Shown piece by piece: positions 17,327-25,605 of a stretch of 64,000 nucleotides of DNA (position 1 is the stretch's first letter; every line of letters starts with the position of its first letter). Below the pieces are notes generated by a model. The model saw only the letters and a list, made by a program, of their open reading frames with translations. It had not been told where the DNA came from and did no database searches. This DNA comes from Vallitalea sp. (GTDB taxonomy: Bacteria; Bacillota; Clostridia; Lachnospirales; Vallitaleaceae). The position numbers and the translations under genes were made by a program. The DNA lies in contig JAOASG010000037.1 of assembly GCA_025210235.1 (NCBI GenBank), positions 186,001-250,000 of the forward strand, given 5' to 3'.

Positions 17327-18007
17327 TTGAATGAAAATAGACATATAGATAGAATTTTATTAGCATTACGTATATTTTCGGTTTTTAGTATTATCATATT
17401 AGCTATTATTATTGGACACTACTGGGGGAAGGTTAGTGTTGAAGACATTATTAATTATGTACCCAAAAATTATTGTTTAGCAGCAATTACGATAATATGT
17501 TTGTTTATGATTAAATCTCTTAGTATTGTATTACCACTAATGGTTCTTTATATTAGTTCAGGAATAATATTCTCGCCTAAATGGGGTGTTTTAGTTAACC
17601 TAGTAGGATTATTTGTAAGTTTATCATTACCTTATTTTATAGGAAAATTTTGCGGAAAAGGTTTAATAGAAAAATTACTTATAAAGTATAAAAATATAGA
17701 AAAACTTGAATCTTTAAAAACAAAGAATGAATGTTTTTTTTCCTATATTTTACGCATGATTGGTATATTACCATCAGATATTGTTAGTATGTCATTAGGA
17801 GCAATGAACATTAATTACATAAAATATATTTTTGGTTCAATAGTTGGATTATTGCCAAGAATGATTGCAACGACTTTTTTAGGAGGGTCAATTACTGAAC
17901 CAAGATCTCCTATATTTATACTTTCATGTATTATGACAGTAATAATTACTCTTTTGTCTTTTCTTATTCACCATATATTTGTTAAGAAAAAAATGCAAGT
18001 AATATAA
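17327..18007 (+). CDS. VTT-domain (TVP38/TMEM64/DedA-like) membrane protein
   Basis: The 226-aa protein is very hydrophobic, with membrane segments at about 10-32, 45-75, 80-105, 135-160 and 195-220. The central stretch (SSGIIFSPKWGVLVNLVGLF, then SLPYFIGKFCGKG and LRMIGILPSDIVSMSLGAM) fits the VTT/SNARE-associated family, thought to act in lipid scrambling or transport. The start is TTG at 17327 behind AGGAGG. Being downstream of the riboswitch-controlled radical SAM gene, it may share the leader, although the hairpin at 17244 could reduce read-through. 18008-18299 after it is AT-rich with nothing I can name. Confidence 0.75.
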   Translation: MNENRHIDRILLALRIFSVFSIIILAIIIGHYWGKVSVEDIINYVPKNYCLAAITIICLFMIKSLSIVLPLMVLYISSGIIFSPKWGVLVNLVGLFVSLSLPYFIGKFCGKGLIEKLLIKYKNIEKLESLKTKNECFFSYILRMIGILPSDIVSMSLGAMNINYIKYIFGSIVGLLPRMIATTFLGGSITEPRSPIFILSCIMTVIITLLSFLIHHIFVKKKMQVI

Positions 18008-18299
18008 AAAATCGCTGTAAAATCAAGTCATATAGCCTTAAATTCTTCAGTTACATACATTGAAAAATTTTCATATATGTATATCTTTTTCTATCTAAGC
18101 AAACGTATAAGTATAAAAACTTCAAGGTAAAATTTAATAGGTAATCGAATATAAAACATAGAAATTTTTGTGTAAATATGGTATTATTAATAAAACTTAT
18201 TTTTAACTATACTATATTATTAGTTCAAAATAATATAATTTCTTTATATTTTATAAAAATATATTTATAGTTAAATATATTTAAATATAGGAGACTTAG

Positions 18300-18722
18300 A
18301 TGAAATTAAATAAAAAAATGTTAAATATACCAATTATATTAATGTTAGTTATTACTGTACTTTGCTTACTAAATATACCTTCAAGAATTAATATGTTAAA
18401 TGAAATCGCTGGAATTGATAAACTTGGTTTTATTAAATTAGACAAAGAAGGATTAAAATATAAAGATCAAGAGGAAATTTTTGTTGTAGATAAGCAAACG
18501 TTGTATAAGTTTATTAATACTATTAATAATGGTAAAATTAATACGGATATTAAATTAGATAAACAACCAGCAGATTATCAATTAAACTTTTACAAAAAAG
18601 ATAAAGTTATTAAAGGTTTTTATTGGAATAAGGAAAAGTACAATTTTAATATTGAGAGTGTAAAAGGAGAAATATCTGTAAATCATAAGCTAGGAGAATT
18701 AATTAAAGAAGTATTATATTAA
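18300..18722 (+). CDS. Membrane-anchored hypothetical protein
   Basis: The 140-aa protein has one N-terminal hydrophobic segment (about 9-26: LNIPIILMLVITVLCLLNIP) and then a hydrophilic, Lys-rich domain of about 110 residues that looks mixed alpha/beta. No cysteine follows the segment, so it is an anchor or uncleaved signal rather than a lipoprotein. ATG at 18300 follows ATAGGAGA. I do not recognise the family. Confidence 0.6.
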   Translation: MKLNKKMLNIPIILMLVITVLCLLNIPSRINMLNEIAGIDKLGFIKLDKEGLKYKDQEEIFVVDKQTLYKFINTINNGKINTDIKLDKQPADYQLNFYKKDKVIKGFYWNKEKYNFNIESVKGEISVNHKLGELIKEVLY

Positions 18723-18744
18723 ATAATCAATATAATATAGCTTT

Positions 18745-18793
18745 ATAAGTAATTGCAAAACTACATTAAGTTGATTCTTTAATACAATATGTA
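18745..18793 (+). repeat. Single-arm copy of a dispersed repeat
   Basis: The left arm of the fold-back element at 23304-23420 recurs here (ATAAGTAATTGCAAAACTAC, then ATTAAGTTGATTCTTTAATA). The returning arm is missing. Confidence 0.65.
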
Positions 18794-18823
18794 ACTTGTG
18801 ATGTCGGGAATAAACTAAAATAT

Positions 18824-18850
18824 TTGACAATTAAATGCCTATATGATAAT
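18824..18850 (+). promoter_or_regulatory. Possible sigma-A promoter for the SCP2-like gene
   Basis: TTGACA (18824-18829) is followed by GATAAT (18845-18850) at a short 15-bp spacing. TAATCT at 17 bp is the alternative -10 element. Confidence 0.4.
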
Positions 18851-18891
18851 CTAAAAATAGTACAGACGTCCATATGTATATTATTTAGGGG

Positions 18892-19380
18892 GTGTTTTCA
18901 ATTAGGTTTAAGAGATTTATTATTTCATTGGTAGCAAAAATTATGGGAAGAGGTTTACAGGCAACAATTAGAGCAGACAGTAATGCGCGTAGAGAAATTA
19001 CTGATTGGGAAGATGGATATACAATTGTAATTGATACCTACAGGGGTGGACCCAAAGTATGTTTTGTTAAGAAAGGAGAAAGTTTGGTTAAGAAAAAATA
19101 TCATTCTAATATGAAGACAGATATCAGAATAATATTTAAGTCAACCAATAGTGTATTTGAAGTTTTTACAGGAAAACTTGGACTTGATATGGCATATGCG
19201 CAAAATAGAATGATTGTTAAGGGTGATTTGTTTGGAACTTTAAAAGTAGTTAGAATGTTTTATATTTGTGAATGCTATTTATTCCCTAAATTCATTTGGA
19301 GTAAAATCATACTTGAAAAACCAAAAATGAAATCAAATACTTTTTGTGTTTATGGCGCTTCTATAATAGGTCTAAAATAA
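18892..19380 (+). CDS. SCP2-like sterol-transfer domain protein
   Basis: The C-terminal two thirds of this 162-aa protein resemble SCP2-type lipid-binding domains: DIRIIFKSTNSVFEVFTGKL followed by a segment rich in aromatic residues with RMIVKGDLFGTLKVVRM. The start is uncertain. GTG at 18892 is fused to its own AGGGGG tract, leaving no spacer, and an in-frame ATT at 18901 is better spaced but rare. The gene ends 16 bp before an iron-dependent alcohol dehydrogenase, with which it is probably co-transcribed. A role in binding a hydrophobic substrate or aldehyde is inference. Confidence 0.6.
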   Translation: MFSIRFKRFIISLVAKIMGRGLQATIRADSNARREITDWEDGYTIVIDTYRGGPKVCFVKKGESLVKKKYHSNMKTDIRIIFKSTNSVFEVFTGKLGLDMAYAQNRMIVKGDLFGTLKVVRMFYICECYLFPKFIWSKIILEKPKMKSNTFCVYGASIIGLK

Positions 19381-19396
19381 AGAAAGGAGTTTTGTG

Positions 19397-20578
19397 ATGA
19401 GTCCAGAATATTTCGAATATCAAAATCGTGCAAAGTTATTGTCTGGTAAAAATGCTATTGATCATATATCTTATGAGTTAGATAATATGATGTGTAAGAA
19501 ACCATTAATTATAACTGATAAAATGCTTGTGAAATTTGGGCATGTAAATATCCTTTTAAAAGCTTTAGAAGAGGGAGGTATAGAGAAACCTTTTATTTAT
19601 GATAATGTACCCCCTGATTCTAGTGTTAAAGTATGTAATGAAATTGCCGATTTATTTAGAAAACACAGTTGCGACTGTCTTATAGCACTTGGTGGAGGAT
19701 CTGTTCTAGATACTTCAAAAGGAGTTAATCTTACAATTTCATCGGGAACCGATAATTTATTAGAAATAATGGGCCTTGGAGTTATTAAGAATAAAATGGT
19801 ACCTTCAGTTATGATACCAACAACTTCGGGGACTGGATCAGAAGCAACTTTAGTTGCGGTTATAGCTGATAAGGTTAAAGATGTGAAGATGGAATTTATA
19901 TCTTATAATTTAATACCAGATGTCGCTATACTTGATCCAAGAATGACGTTAACATTGCCGCCAAGGTTAACAGCAGCTACGGGTTTTGATGCATTAGTTC
20001 ATGCTATTGAAGCATATACATGTAAGCAAAAGAATCCTATCAGTGATATATTTGCCATAAGAGCAATTAATAGTATTAGTGAAAATTTAGTTAATGTAGT
20101 TATTGATGGGAAAAATGAAGATGCAAGAATGATTTTAGCTAACGCTTCGTATATAGCTGGAACAGCTTTTTCAAACTCAATGGTTGGTATTGTACACGCT
20201 ATTGGGCATTCATTAGGAGCTGTATGTCATGTTGCACATGGAGATGCTATGTCTATACTATTACCTTACTGTATGGAGTATAATTATGAAATGGTCGGGA
20301 ATTTATATGGTGAATTACTACAATATTTTATAGGTTTAGAGAAAACAGCTATGATACCTTATGAGGATAGAGGAACAAAATTTATTGAAGAGATAAAAAA
20401 AATGTTAAACAAGTTGAATGAAGTTAGTGGATTGCCCATTAAATTAAGAGATGTAAATGTATCAAAAAATGACTTTGGTAATATAGTTGAAAAAGCTATT
20501 AATGATGGGGCAGCTGTAGTGAATTATAGAAGTGTTTCGAGAGAAGCAGTTATGAGTATACTAAATAATGCGTATTAA
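19397..20578 (+). CDS. Iron-containing alcohol dehydrogenase
   Basis: The 393-aa protein is a full-length group III alcohol dehydrogenase. It has the NAD-binding LIALGGGSVLDTSKG (about 94-108), IPTTSGTGSEAT, and the metal-binding region TGFDALVHAIEAY with MVGIVHAIGHSLGAVCHVAHGDA, where His residues and the Asp further upstream hold iron. The ATG at 19397 follows AAAGGAG at good spacing; a GTG just before it is less likely. It forms a likely two-gene unit with the SCP2-like gene. Substrate cannot be told from sequence alone. Confidence 0.9.
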   Translation: MSPEYFEYQNRAKLLSGKNAIDHISYELDNMMCKKPLIITDKMLVKFGHVNILLKALEEGGIEKPFIYDNVPPDSSVKVCNEIADLFRKHSCDCLIALGGGSVLDTSKGVNLTISSGTDNLLEIMGLGVIKNKMVPSVMIPTTSGTGSEATLVAVIADKVKDVKMEFISYNLIPDVAILDPRMTLTLPPRLTAATGFDALVHAIEAYTCKQKNPISDIFAIRAINSISENLVNVVIDGKNEDARMILANASYIAGTAFSNSMVGIVHAIGHSLGAVCHVAHGDAMSILLPYCMEYNYEMVGNLYGELLQYFIGLEKTAMIPYEDRGTKFIEEIKKMLNKLNEVSGLPIKLRDVNVSKNDFGNIVEKAINDGAAVVNYRSVSREAVMSILNNAY

Positions 20579-20699
20579 TTACATATTTTCACTTATTTAT
20601 GGTATAATGTATATAATATTGACTTTATAAATTAATGATGATTATTAATATATAAACGTTTAATTACTGTTATATACTACTATAGAAAAGGTGATAAAA

Positions 20700-21626
20700 G
20701 TGCCAATAAAAGTTGACAATAATTTACCAGCTAAACAAGTATTGCAGCAAGAGAATATTTTCGTTATGAATGAAGATAGAGCATTGCGTCAGGATATTAG
20801 ACCACTACATATTGCTATACTTAACCTAATGCCACTAAAGCAAGCGACGGAAACACAATTATTACGATTATTAAGTAATACCCCACTACAAGTAGAAATT
20901 ACTTTATTACATCCAGAAACTTATAAATCAAAGAATACCTCAGAAGACCATTTATTAAGTTTTTATACAACTTATAGTGAGGTAAAGCATAGAAAATTTG
21001 ATGGGATGATAATTACTGGTGCACCAGTTGAACATATGGATTTTGAAGAAGTAAGTTACTGGGAAGAATTAAAAGAAATAATGGAGTGGACAAAAACTAA
21101 TGTAACTTCAACTTTTCATATATGTTGGGGTGCACAAGCAGGTATTTATTATCATTATGGTATTAAAAAACATAAACTTCCGAATAAAATGTTTGGTATA
21201 TTTAAACATAATGTATTAAAACCAAACTGTCAGTTATTGAGAGGTTTTGATGATAATTTTCTAGTTCCTCATTCAAGGCATACGGGACTAAGTAGAGAAG
21301 ATATAATTAATCATCCTGATATTGAATTATTATCTGAATCAAATGAAGCAGGTGTTTATATAGTTATGTCTAAGGATGAAAAACAAATATTTGTAACTGG
21401 ACATTCAGAATATGATCCTCTTACATTAAAACAGGAATATTTTAGAGATAAAGAAAAGGGACTAGATATAAAATTACCTAAAAACTATTTTCCTTATGAT
21501 GATGAAAATCAATATCCGATTGCTACGTGGAGAGGGCATGCATATTTAATATATTCAAATTGGTTAAACTACTATGTATATCAACAAACACCATATATTA
21601 TAGAAAAAGTTGGACAGCACAATTAA
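20700..21626 (+). CDS. metAA: Homoserine O-acetyltransferase (MetA family)
   Basis: MetA-family enzymes acylate homoserine in methionine synthesis. From the GTG at 20700 the 308-aa protein begins [15 protein letters not shown], the normal family start. The GTG at 20691 would give an atypical extension, and AAAGG serves the later one. Catalytic Cys142 lies in HICWGAQAG, and His and Glu follow in VTGHSEYDP. Residue 111 is Glu (ITGAPVE), which in the characterised Bacillus enzyme goes with acetyl-CoA rather than succinyl-CoA use. The gene is single, ended by a strong hairpin. No SAM riboswitch was seen upstream. Confidence 0.92.
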   Translation: MPIKVDNNLPAKQVLQQENIFVMNEDRALRQDIRPLHIAILNLMPLKQATETQLLRLLSNTPLQVEITLLHPETYKSKNTSEDHLLSFYTTYSEVKHRKFDGMIITGAPVEHMDFEEVSYWEELKEIMEWTKTNVTSTFHICWGAQAGIYYHYGIKKHKLPNKMFGIFKHNVLKPNCQLLRGFDDNFLVPHSRHTGLSREDIINHPDIELLSESNEAGVYIVMSKDEKQIFVTGHSEYDPLTLKQEYFRDKEKGLDIKLPKNYFPYDDENQYPIATWRGHAYLIYSNWLNYYVYQQTPYIIEKVGQHN

Positions 21627-21658
21627 ATATTAACTTTATTTAATCTTTATGAAGCTTA

Positions 21659-21699
21659 ACGGAAATGGTATAGGGTAATAACCTATGCCATTTCCGCGT
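21659..21699 (+). terminator. Terminator after metAA (bidirectional)
   Basis: CGGAAATGGTATAGG and CCTATGCCATTTCCG pair over 15 bp around GTAATAA, then CGTTTTAA. It lies between convergent metAA and spoVB. The core ATGGTATAGGGTAAT is shared with the hairpin at 25517-25560. Confidence 0.75.
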
Positions 21700-21747
21700 T
21701 TTAATCGTGAGAAACTTTAGTTCAACGAATACACAAGGAAACTTTCA

Positions 21748-23274
21748 CTACTTACGATGTAAAATAAAATTAATTTCATTAAAAGTAATAGTACCAGACA
21801 GGATTAATAAAGGAATTAAAACTAATATAAATACGGACATATTAATTAATGTATTAACAAGTAATGAAAAAGGTAAGGCAAGGTATCTGTTTAATAAATC
21901 AACTAAAGAAATACTTGCTAAACATACTAATATAGGTTTTATTAACCAGTTACTCACTTTGAAATTAATAGATGTTATTCTTATTAAATGAATAATATTA
22001 AGTGTAGATACAATAACAAAGCTACATAATAATCCCCAAAGATATCCTTTTAGTCCATACATTGGTATTAATAAAAAAATAAATGAAATACGTATAGTTA
22101 ATCCAATAATGTTATTACGAAAAACAATTAGTTGTTTATTTAACCCATTTAAAATACTACCCAAAGTAGTTTGTAAATAAATAAAAGGACATAGCCAAGC
22201 AAGTATGGATAGTAAAATTCCCACATATTCTTCTTTGTAGACAATGACTCCTAATAATCTACCGAATGTTAAGAATAAAAATGTACTAATTATTCCAATA
22301 AGAATAGTAAATTTCATGGTTTTACTTGTTGTAAAATTAATCATTGACTTGTTTTTATTTGCAGAAGCAGCGGATACAGTTGGAAGTAGCATAAGGGAAA
22401 TTGAATTTGTAAATACCGTAGGAAATAGTATTAAAGGTAAAGCCATACCAGTTAATATACCATAAGTACCTATAGCCTCAGAATGATTAAAACCATATAA
22501 TTGTAATTGTGTGGGTATAAGAATAGTTTCAATACTAGTTAATAAAGTAGTAATTAATCTATTAGAAGTTATAGGGACAGCGATAGCAGATATTTTTTTT
22601 AATATGATAAAATAACCTTGAGGTAACTTCTTATTTTTATTTATTGGATTTAACTTATAGGCAATTAAAACTGTGAGAAAAGATACAATTTCTCCACCTA
22701 CCATTCCTATTATGGCCATGGAACAAGCATATGTAAGTCCTTTTGGAATAAATAAAGATGATAATAGATAAATAATTGTTATTCTAGTTATTTGTTCAAG
22801 TATTTGAGAAATTGCAGGTACTGTTGGGTGTTTTAATCCATAAAAATAACCTTTTATACAAGACATTACAGCAGTAAATGGTATAGAAACAGCCATTATT
22901 TTTATAGCCAATGTAGTCCTTGGTTCATTTAACAATTTGCAACTTATTAGTTCTGCATTAAAAATAAGAACAAACATCAAAATAATTGATAAGAATAAAG
23001 CAATAGTTGAAGATGTGCGTATAATTCTTTTTAAATTGCCGTAATTATTTTTTGCTTTCTCTTCTGCGATAAGTTTTGACACAGCTGTAAAAATCCCTGA
23101 ACAGCAAATTGTATAACAAATCATATATATTGGGAAAACAAGTTGATACAGTCCCATACCTTCTGCACCAATTAAGTTTGATAAATATATTCTATTTGCA
23201 AATCCTAGGGTTCTTGTAATAAGAGCTGATACTGTTAGTATTATTGTGCCTCTAATTACAGAGCTTCTTTTCAT
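21748..23274 (-). CDS. spoVB: SpoVB-like MOP-family flippase
   Basis: The 508-aa polytopic protein (about 12-14 membrane helices) has the SpoVB/MurJ-type start GTIILTVSALITRTLGFANR followed by LSNLIGAEGMGLYQLVFPIY. SpoVB is a mother-cell protein of the lipid II flippase superfamily needed for spore cortex synthesis. Several stretches (KLIAEEKAKNNYGN, KGYFYGLKHPTVPAISQILEQ) match the family. The ribosome site GAAGGGAT lies upstream on the minus strand. A fold-back repeat lies about 30 bp before the gene, where its promoter should be. The exact paralogue within the family is less certain than the family itself. Confidence 0.88.
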   Translation of the reverse strand: MKRSSVIRGTIILTVSALITRTLGFANRIYLSNLIGAEGMGLYQLVFPIYMICYTICCSGIFTAVSKLIAEEKAKNNYGNLKRIIRTSSTIALFLSIILMFVLIFNAELISCKLLNEPRTTLAIKIMAVSIPFTAVMSCIKGYFYGLKHPTVPAISQILEQITRITIIYLLSSLFIPKGLTYACSMAIIGMVGGEIVSFLTVLIAYKLNPINKNKKLPQGYFIILKKISAIAVPITSNRLITTLLTSIETILIPTQLQLYGFNHSEAIGTYGILTGMALPLILFPTVFTNSISLMLLPTVSAASANKNKSMINFTTSKTMKFTILIGIISTFLFLTFGRLLGVIVYKEEYVGILLSILAWLCPFIYLQTTLGSILNGLNKQLIVFRNNIIGLTIRISFIFLLIPMYGLKGYLWGLLCSFVIVSTLNIIHLIRITSINFKVSNWLIKPILVCLASISLVDLLNRYLALPFSLLVNTLINMSVFILVLIPLLILSGTITFNEINFILHRK

Positions 23275-23303
23275 ATTTATAATTCAATCCCTTCTAATTT
23301 ATT

Positions 23304-23420
23304 ATAAGTAAGTGCAAAACTACATTCAGTTGATTCTTAAATATAATATGTTGGATTCCCGCTTGCAATAAGAACTACATATTGTATGTAAAGAATTAAA
23401 ATCCTTAGTTTTGCAATTAC
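23304..23420. repeat. Fold-back (MITE-like) repeat element, full copy
   Basis: The left arm 23304-23351 (GTAAGTGCAAAACTAC, AGTTGATTCTTAAATATAAT) is mirrored by 23377-23420 (ACATATTGTATGTAAAGAAT, TAGTTTTGCAATTAC). This makes a long imperfect hairpin with a 25-base loop. Part of the family recurs at 5048, 18745, 35318 (opposite strand) and 63549. No ORF inside. It lies between divergent spoVB and lspA. Confidence 0.7.
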
Positions 23421-23548
23421 ATATTTATTAATTAATTGAGAAACAATTTTTCTAAAAGACCTAAAGTAATATATTCTTTAATGCTTTTCCATATTCATTT
23501 TATTTGATATAATAGAAAAATAGGTAATTGCAGAGGGAGGAGATAGAT

Positions 23549-23989
23549 ATGTCATTTATAATTATTACACCTTTATGTTTTCTTATTGATCAGTTTTGCA
23601 AGATGAAAGCAGTAAATAAAATGGATAGTAATACTAACAAACCAATTTTAAATAATAATATATTATTAAAGCTTAATTATAATGAAGGCGCTTTTTTAGG
23701 AATTCTAAAGGATAGAAAAGTATTTTTACTGATTATAAATATTATTTCTATAATTGTTTTAATATGTTTGAGTATAATATATACCATTATTAAAGGAGAT
23801 TATTTAATACGAATAGCGCTTGCCTTTTTAACTGGTGGAGCATTAAGTAATATCTTTGATAGGATAAAACGTAAAAAAGTTGTTGATTACTTTGCATTTA
23901 AATGGAAACCTAACCTAATATTTAATTTGGCCGATATGTTTGTGTTTTTAGGATGTGCTTTGCTTTTTATTGGTAATATTAAGGAATAG
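23549..23989 (+). CDS. lspA: Signal peptidase II family protein (LspA-like)
   Basis: LspA removes lipoprotein signal peptides. The 146-aa membrane protein shows the family motifs IDQFCK, NEGAFLG, then GGALSNIFDRIKRKKVVDYF with the first catalytic Asp, and IFNLADMFVFLG with the second. Membrane segments lie at about 2-14, 57-80, 87-105 and 120-142. ATG at 23549 follows GGGAGGAG; the frame is open upstream but without a ribosome site. It lies 13 bp before a lipoprotein gene, so it may be a dedicated second peptidase. Whether it is the sole copy cannot be seen here. Confidence 0.85.
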   Translation: MSFIIITPLCFLIDQFCKMKAVNKMDSNTNKPILNNNILLKLNYNEGAFLGILKDRKVFLLIINIISIIVLICLSIIYTIIKGDYLIRIALAFLTGGALSNIFDRIKRKKVVDYFAFKWKPNLIFNLADMFVFLGCALLFIGNIKE

Positions 23990-24002
23990 GAGATAAATAA
24001 TT

Positions 24003-25511
24003 ATGAGATTAAGATTTTTTGTTTTAATTTTTATATTAATGTATTTAATAACAGGTTGTTCAAATAATGAAGAAATAATAAGTTCTAGTAGCAATATAGA
24101 AAAAAATAAAAAACAAGAATTAGAAGTAAATAAAGAAGTAAATGATAGATTAAAAGTAGATAAAATAAAAGAAGTTAATAATGAAGATACAAATGAAATA
24201 GAAGAAGTTAATAAAGAAGAAGATCAAGATAAAGTGGAAGAAAATGAATCAGAAACAAATAATGAAAAAGGGACAAAAGACCTTATTATACCAAATAGCT
24301 TTATAGGGGATTGGAAATTGAAAGCCAATATTGTTGAAAGCTATCAAGAAGTTTCTTGTCAAGAAAATGGGATCGGAATATACCAAGATAACTTAATTAT
24401 TTATGCTTATGAAGTTAATGATTATATTATTTGTGATACTGAGATTGAAGAAGTGGATGAATCATCTGTAACTCTTAGAATAAAAAATAGAAAAACTTCT
24501 CAAGGAAGAAATAAAAAAGATAATACTAAACTCATTTTATCTCACGATGAAAATAATAAAATTATTAAATCAACATTTTTATACGAAACTGAAAACGGAA
24601 ATGCTATCGATGAATATCTTTTTGAAAAAGACGATTTAAATTTTTTACATAAATTTTACACTAATTGTAAAGAGAATAATCAAAAAAAAGAAGAAGAGAA
24701 TAATACTGATGATAGATTAAAGCTATTATTTAATAAGTGGTATAAAGATTATAATAATATAAGGGAAGATGAATTTATAAGGTTTAATGATTCCATTGAA
24801 TGTTATGATATATATGATAAGTTCATCGTTAATAAATTTTATAACCTAGAAGGTGATTTGACATGGGAATCAAAAAAAGAATTTTATAATATTAAAAGCA
24901 TTGACGGGAATAAGATTATTCTTGAAGTAGAGAAAGTTGAAAATGAAGTTGAGAGTAATATTGGTTTATATTATTCCATTGAATTAGATGGAAACAATGC
25001 AATAATTAAAAAATATAATTATTTAGTGAATAATCAATATCGTTTTAATACTGATCAATTGATTCATGAGTCACTTAATACAGTAATCCACAATATTAAC
25101 TGCATGAATAATTTATATGCTTTTAATAAAGAAGAAAAGGAATTATATAATAATATAATTGGAAAATGGCGTGTTCAGATAAATGATACTTTTTATTATT
25201 TAGAAATAACTAAGTACTATATAGATTTTTATAAATATTGTACGGGCTTTATCGAATCTGTCAATTATAAAATCAATAGTATAGATGTTGAATGTAGATA
25301 TATCTTGCTAGACATTTATAAATATGAGTGGTTTGATGAAACAAATTCTGAATTAAAAGTATTAGAATCTAAAATAAAGATTGAATTAAATGAAGATTTA
25401 ACTCAGTTAACATTAATAGAAATATGCAATATGGAAGATACTAATTTATATAAAATATGGAAAAATGATATAAAAGACTTAAGTTTTATAAAAGAAAATG
25501 AAAATCAGTGA
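24003..25511 (+). CDS. Large surface lipoprotein of unknown function
   Basis: The 502-aa protein has a lipoprotein signal (hydrophobic 5-17, lipobox LITGC with Cys at about 19). An acidic, Asn/Glu/Lys-rich linker (about 20-95) follows, then three related-looking segments beginning near FIGDWKLK (about 99), LFNKWYKDYN (about 240) and IIGKWRVQIN (about 385). Each continues in beta-rich sequence, suggesting repeated lipocalin-like barrels. The start at 24003 is backed by AGGAGA in the end of lspA. A strong terminator follows. No family recognised. Confidence 0.7.
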   Translation: MRLRFFVLIFILMYLITGCSNNEEIISSSSNIEKNKKQELEVNKEVNDRLKVDKIKEVNNEDTNEIEEVNKEEDQDKVEENESETNNEKGTKDLIIPNSFIGDWKLKANIVESYQEVSCQENGIGIYQDNLIIYAYEVNDYIICDTEIEEVDESSVTLRIKNRKTSQGRNKKDNTKLILSHDENNKIIKSTFLYETENGNAIDEYLFEKDDLNFLHKFYTNCKENNQKKEEENNTDDRLKLLFNKWYKDYNNIREDEFIRFNDSIECYDIYDKFIVNKFYNLEGDLTWESKKEFYNIKSIDGNKIILEVEKVENEVESNIGLYYSIELDGNNAIIKKYNYLVNNQYRFNTDQLIHESLNTVIHNINCMNNLYAFNKEEKELYNNIIGKWRVQINDTFYYLEITKYYIDFYKYCTGFIESVNYKINSIDVECRYILLDIYKYEWFDETNSELKVLESKIKIELNEDLTQLTLIEICNMEDTNLYKIWKNDIKDLSFIKENENQ

Positions 25512-25516
25512 GCATA

Positions 25517-25560
25517 GGGTAGATATGGTATAGGGTAATATTACCCTATACCATCTACCC
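25517..25560. terminator. Strong bidirectional hairpin terminator
   Basis: GGTATAGGGTAA and TTACCCTATACC form an uninterrupted stem, extended by GGGTAGAT pairing with ATCTACCC. It separates convergent genes. The core ATGGTATAGGGTAAT is the same as in the metAA terminator at 21659. Confidence 0.75.
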
Positions 25561-25605
25561 AGAAACTTCAAATTAATTTTCTAAATGAAGTCTCACTTGT
25601 ATTAT

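Noticed and set aside
20579..20699. SAM riboswitch or T-box upstream of metAA
   Set aside because: The 121-bp gap lacks the conserved cores and the length such leaders need; only AT-rich sequence with a TATAAT is present.
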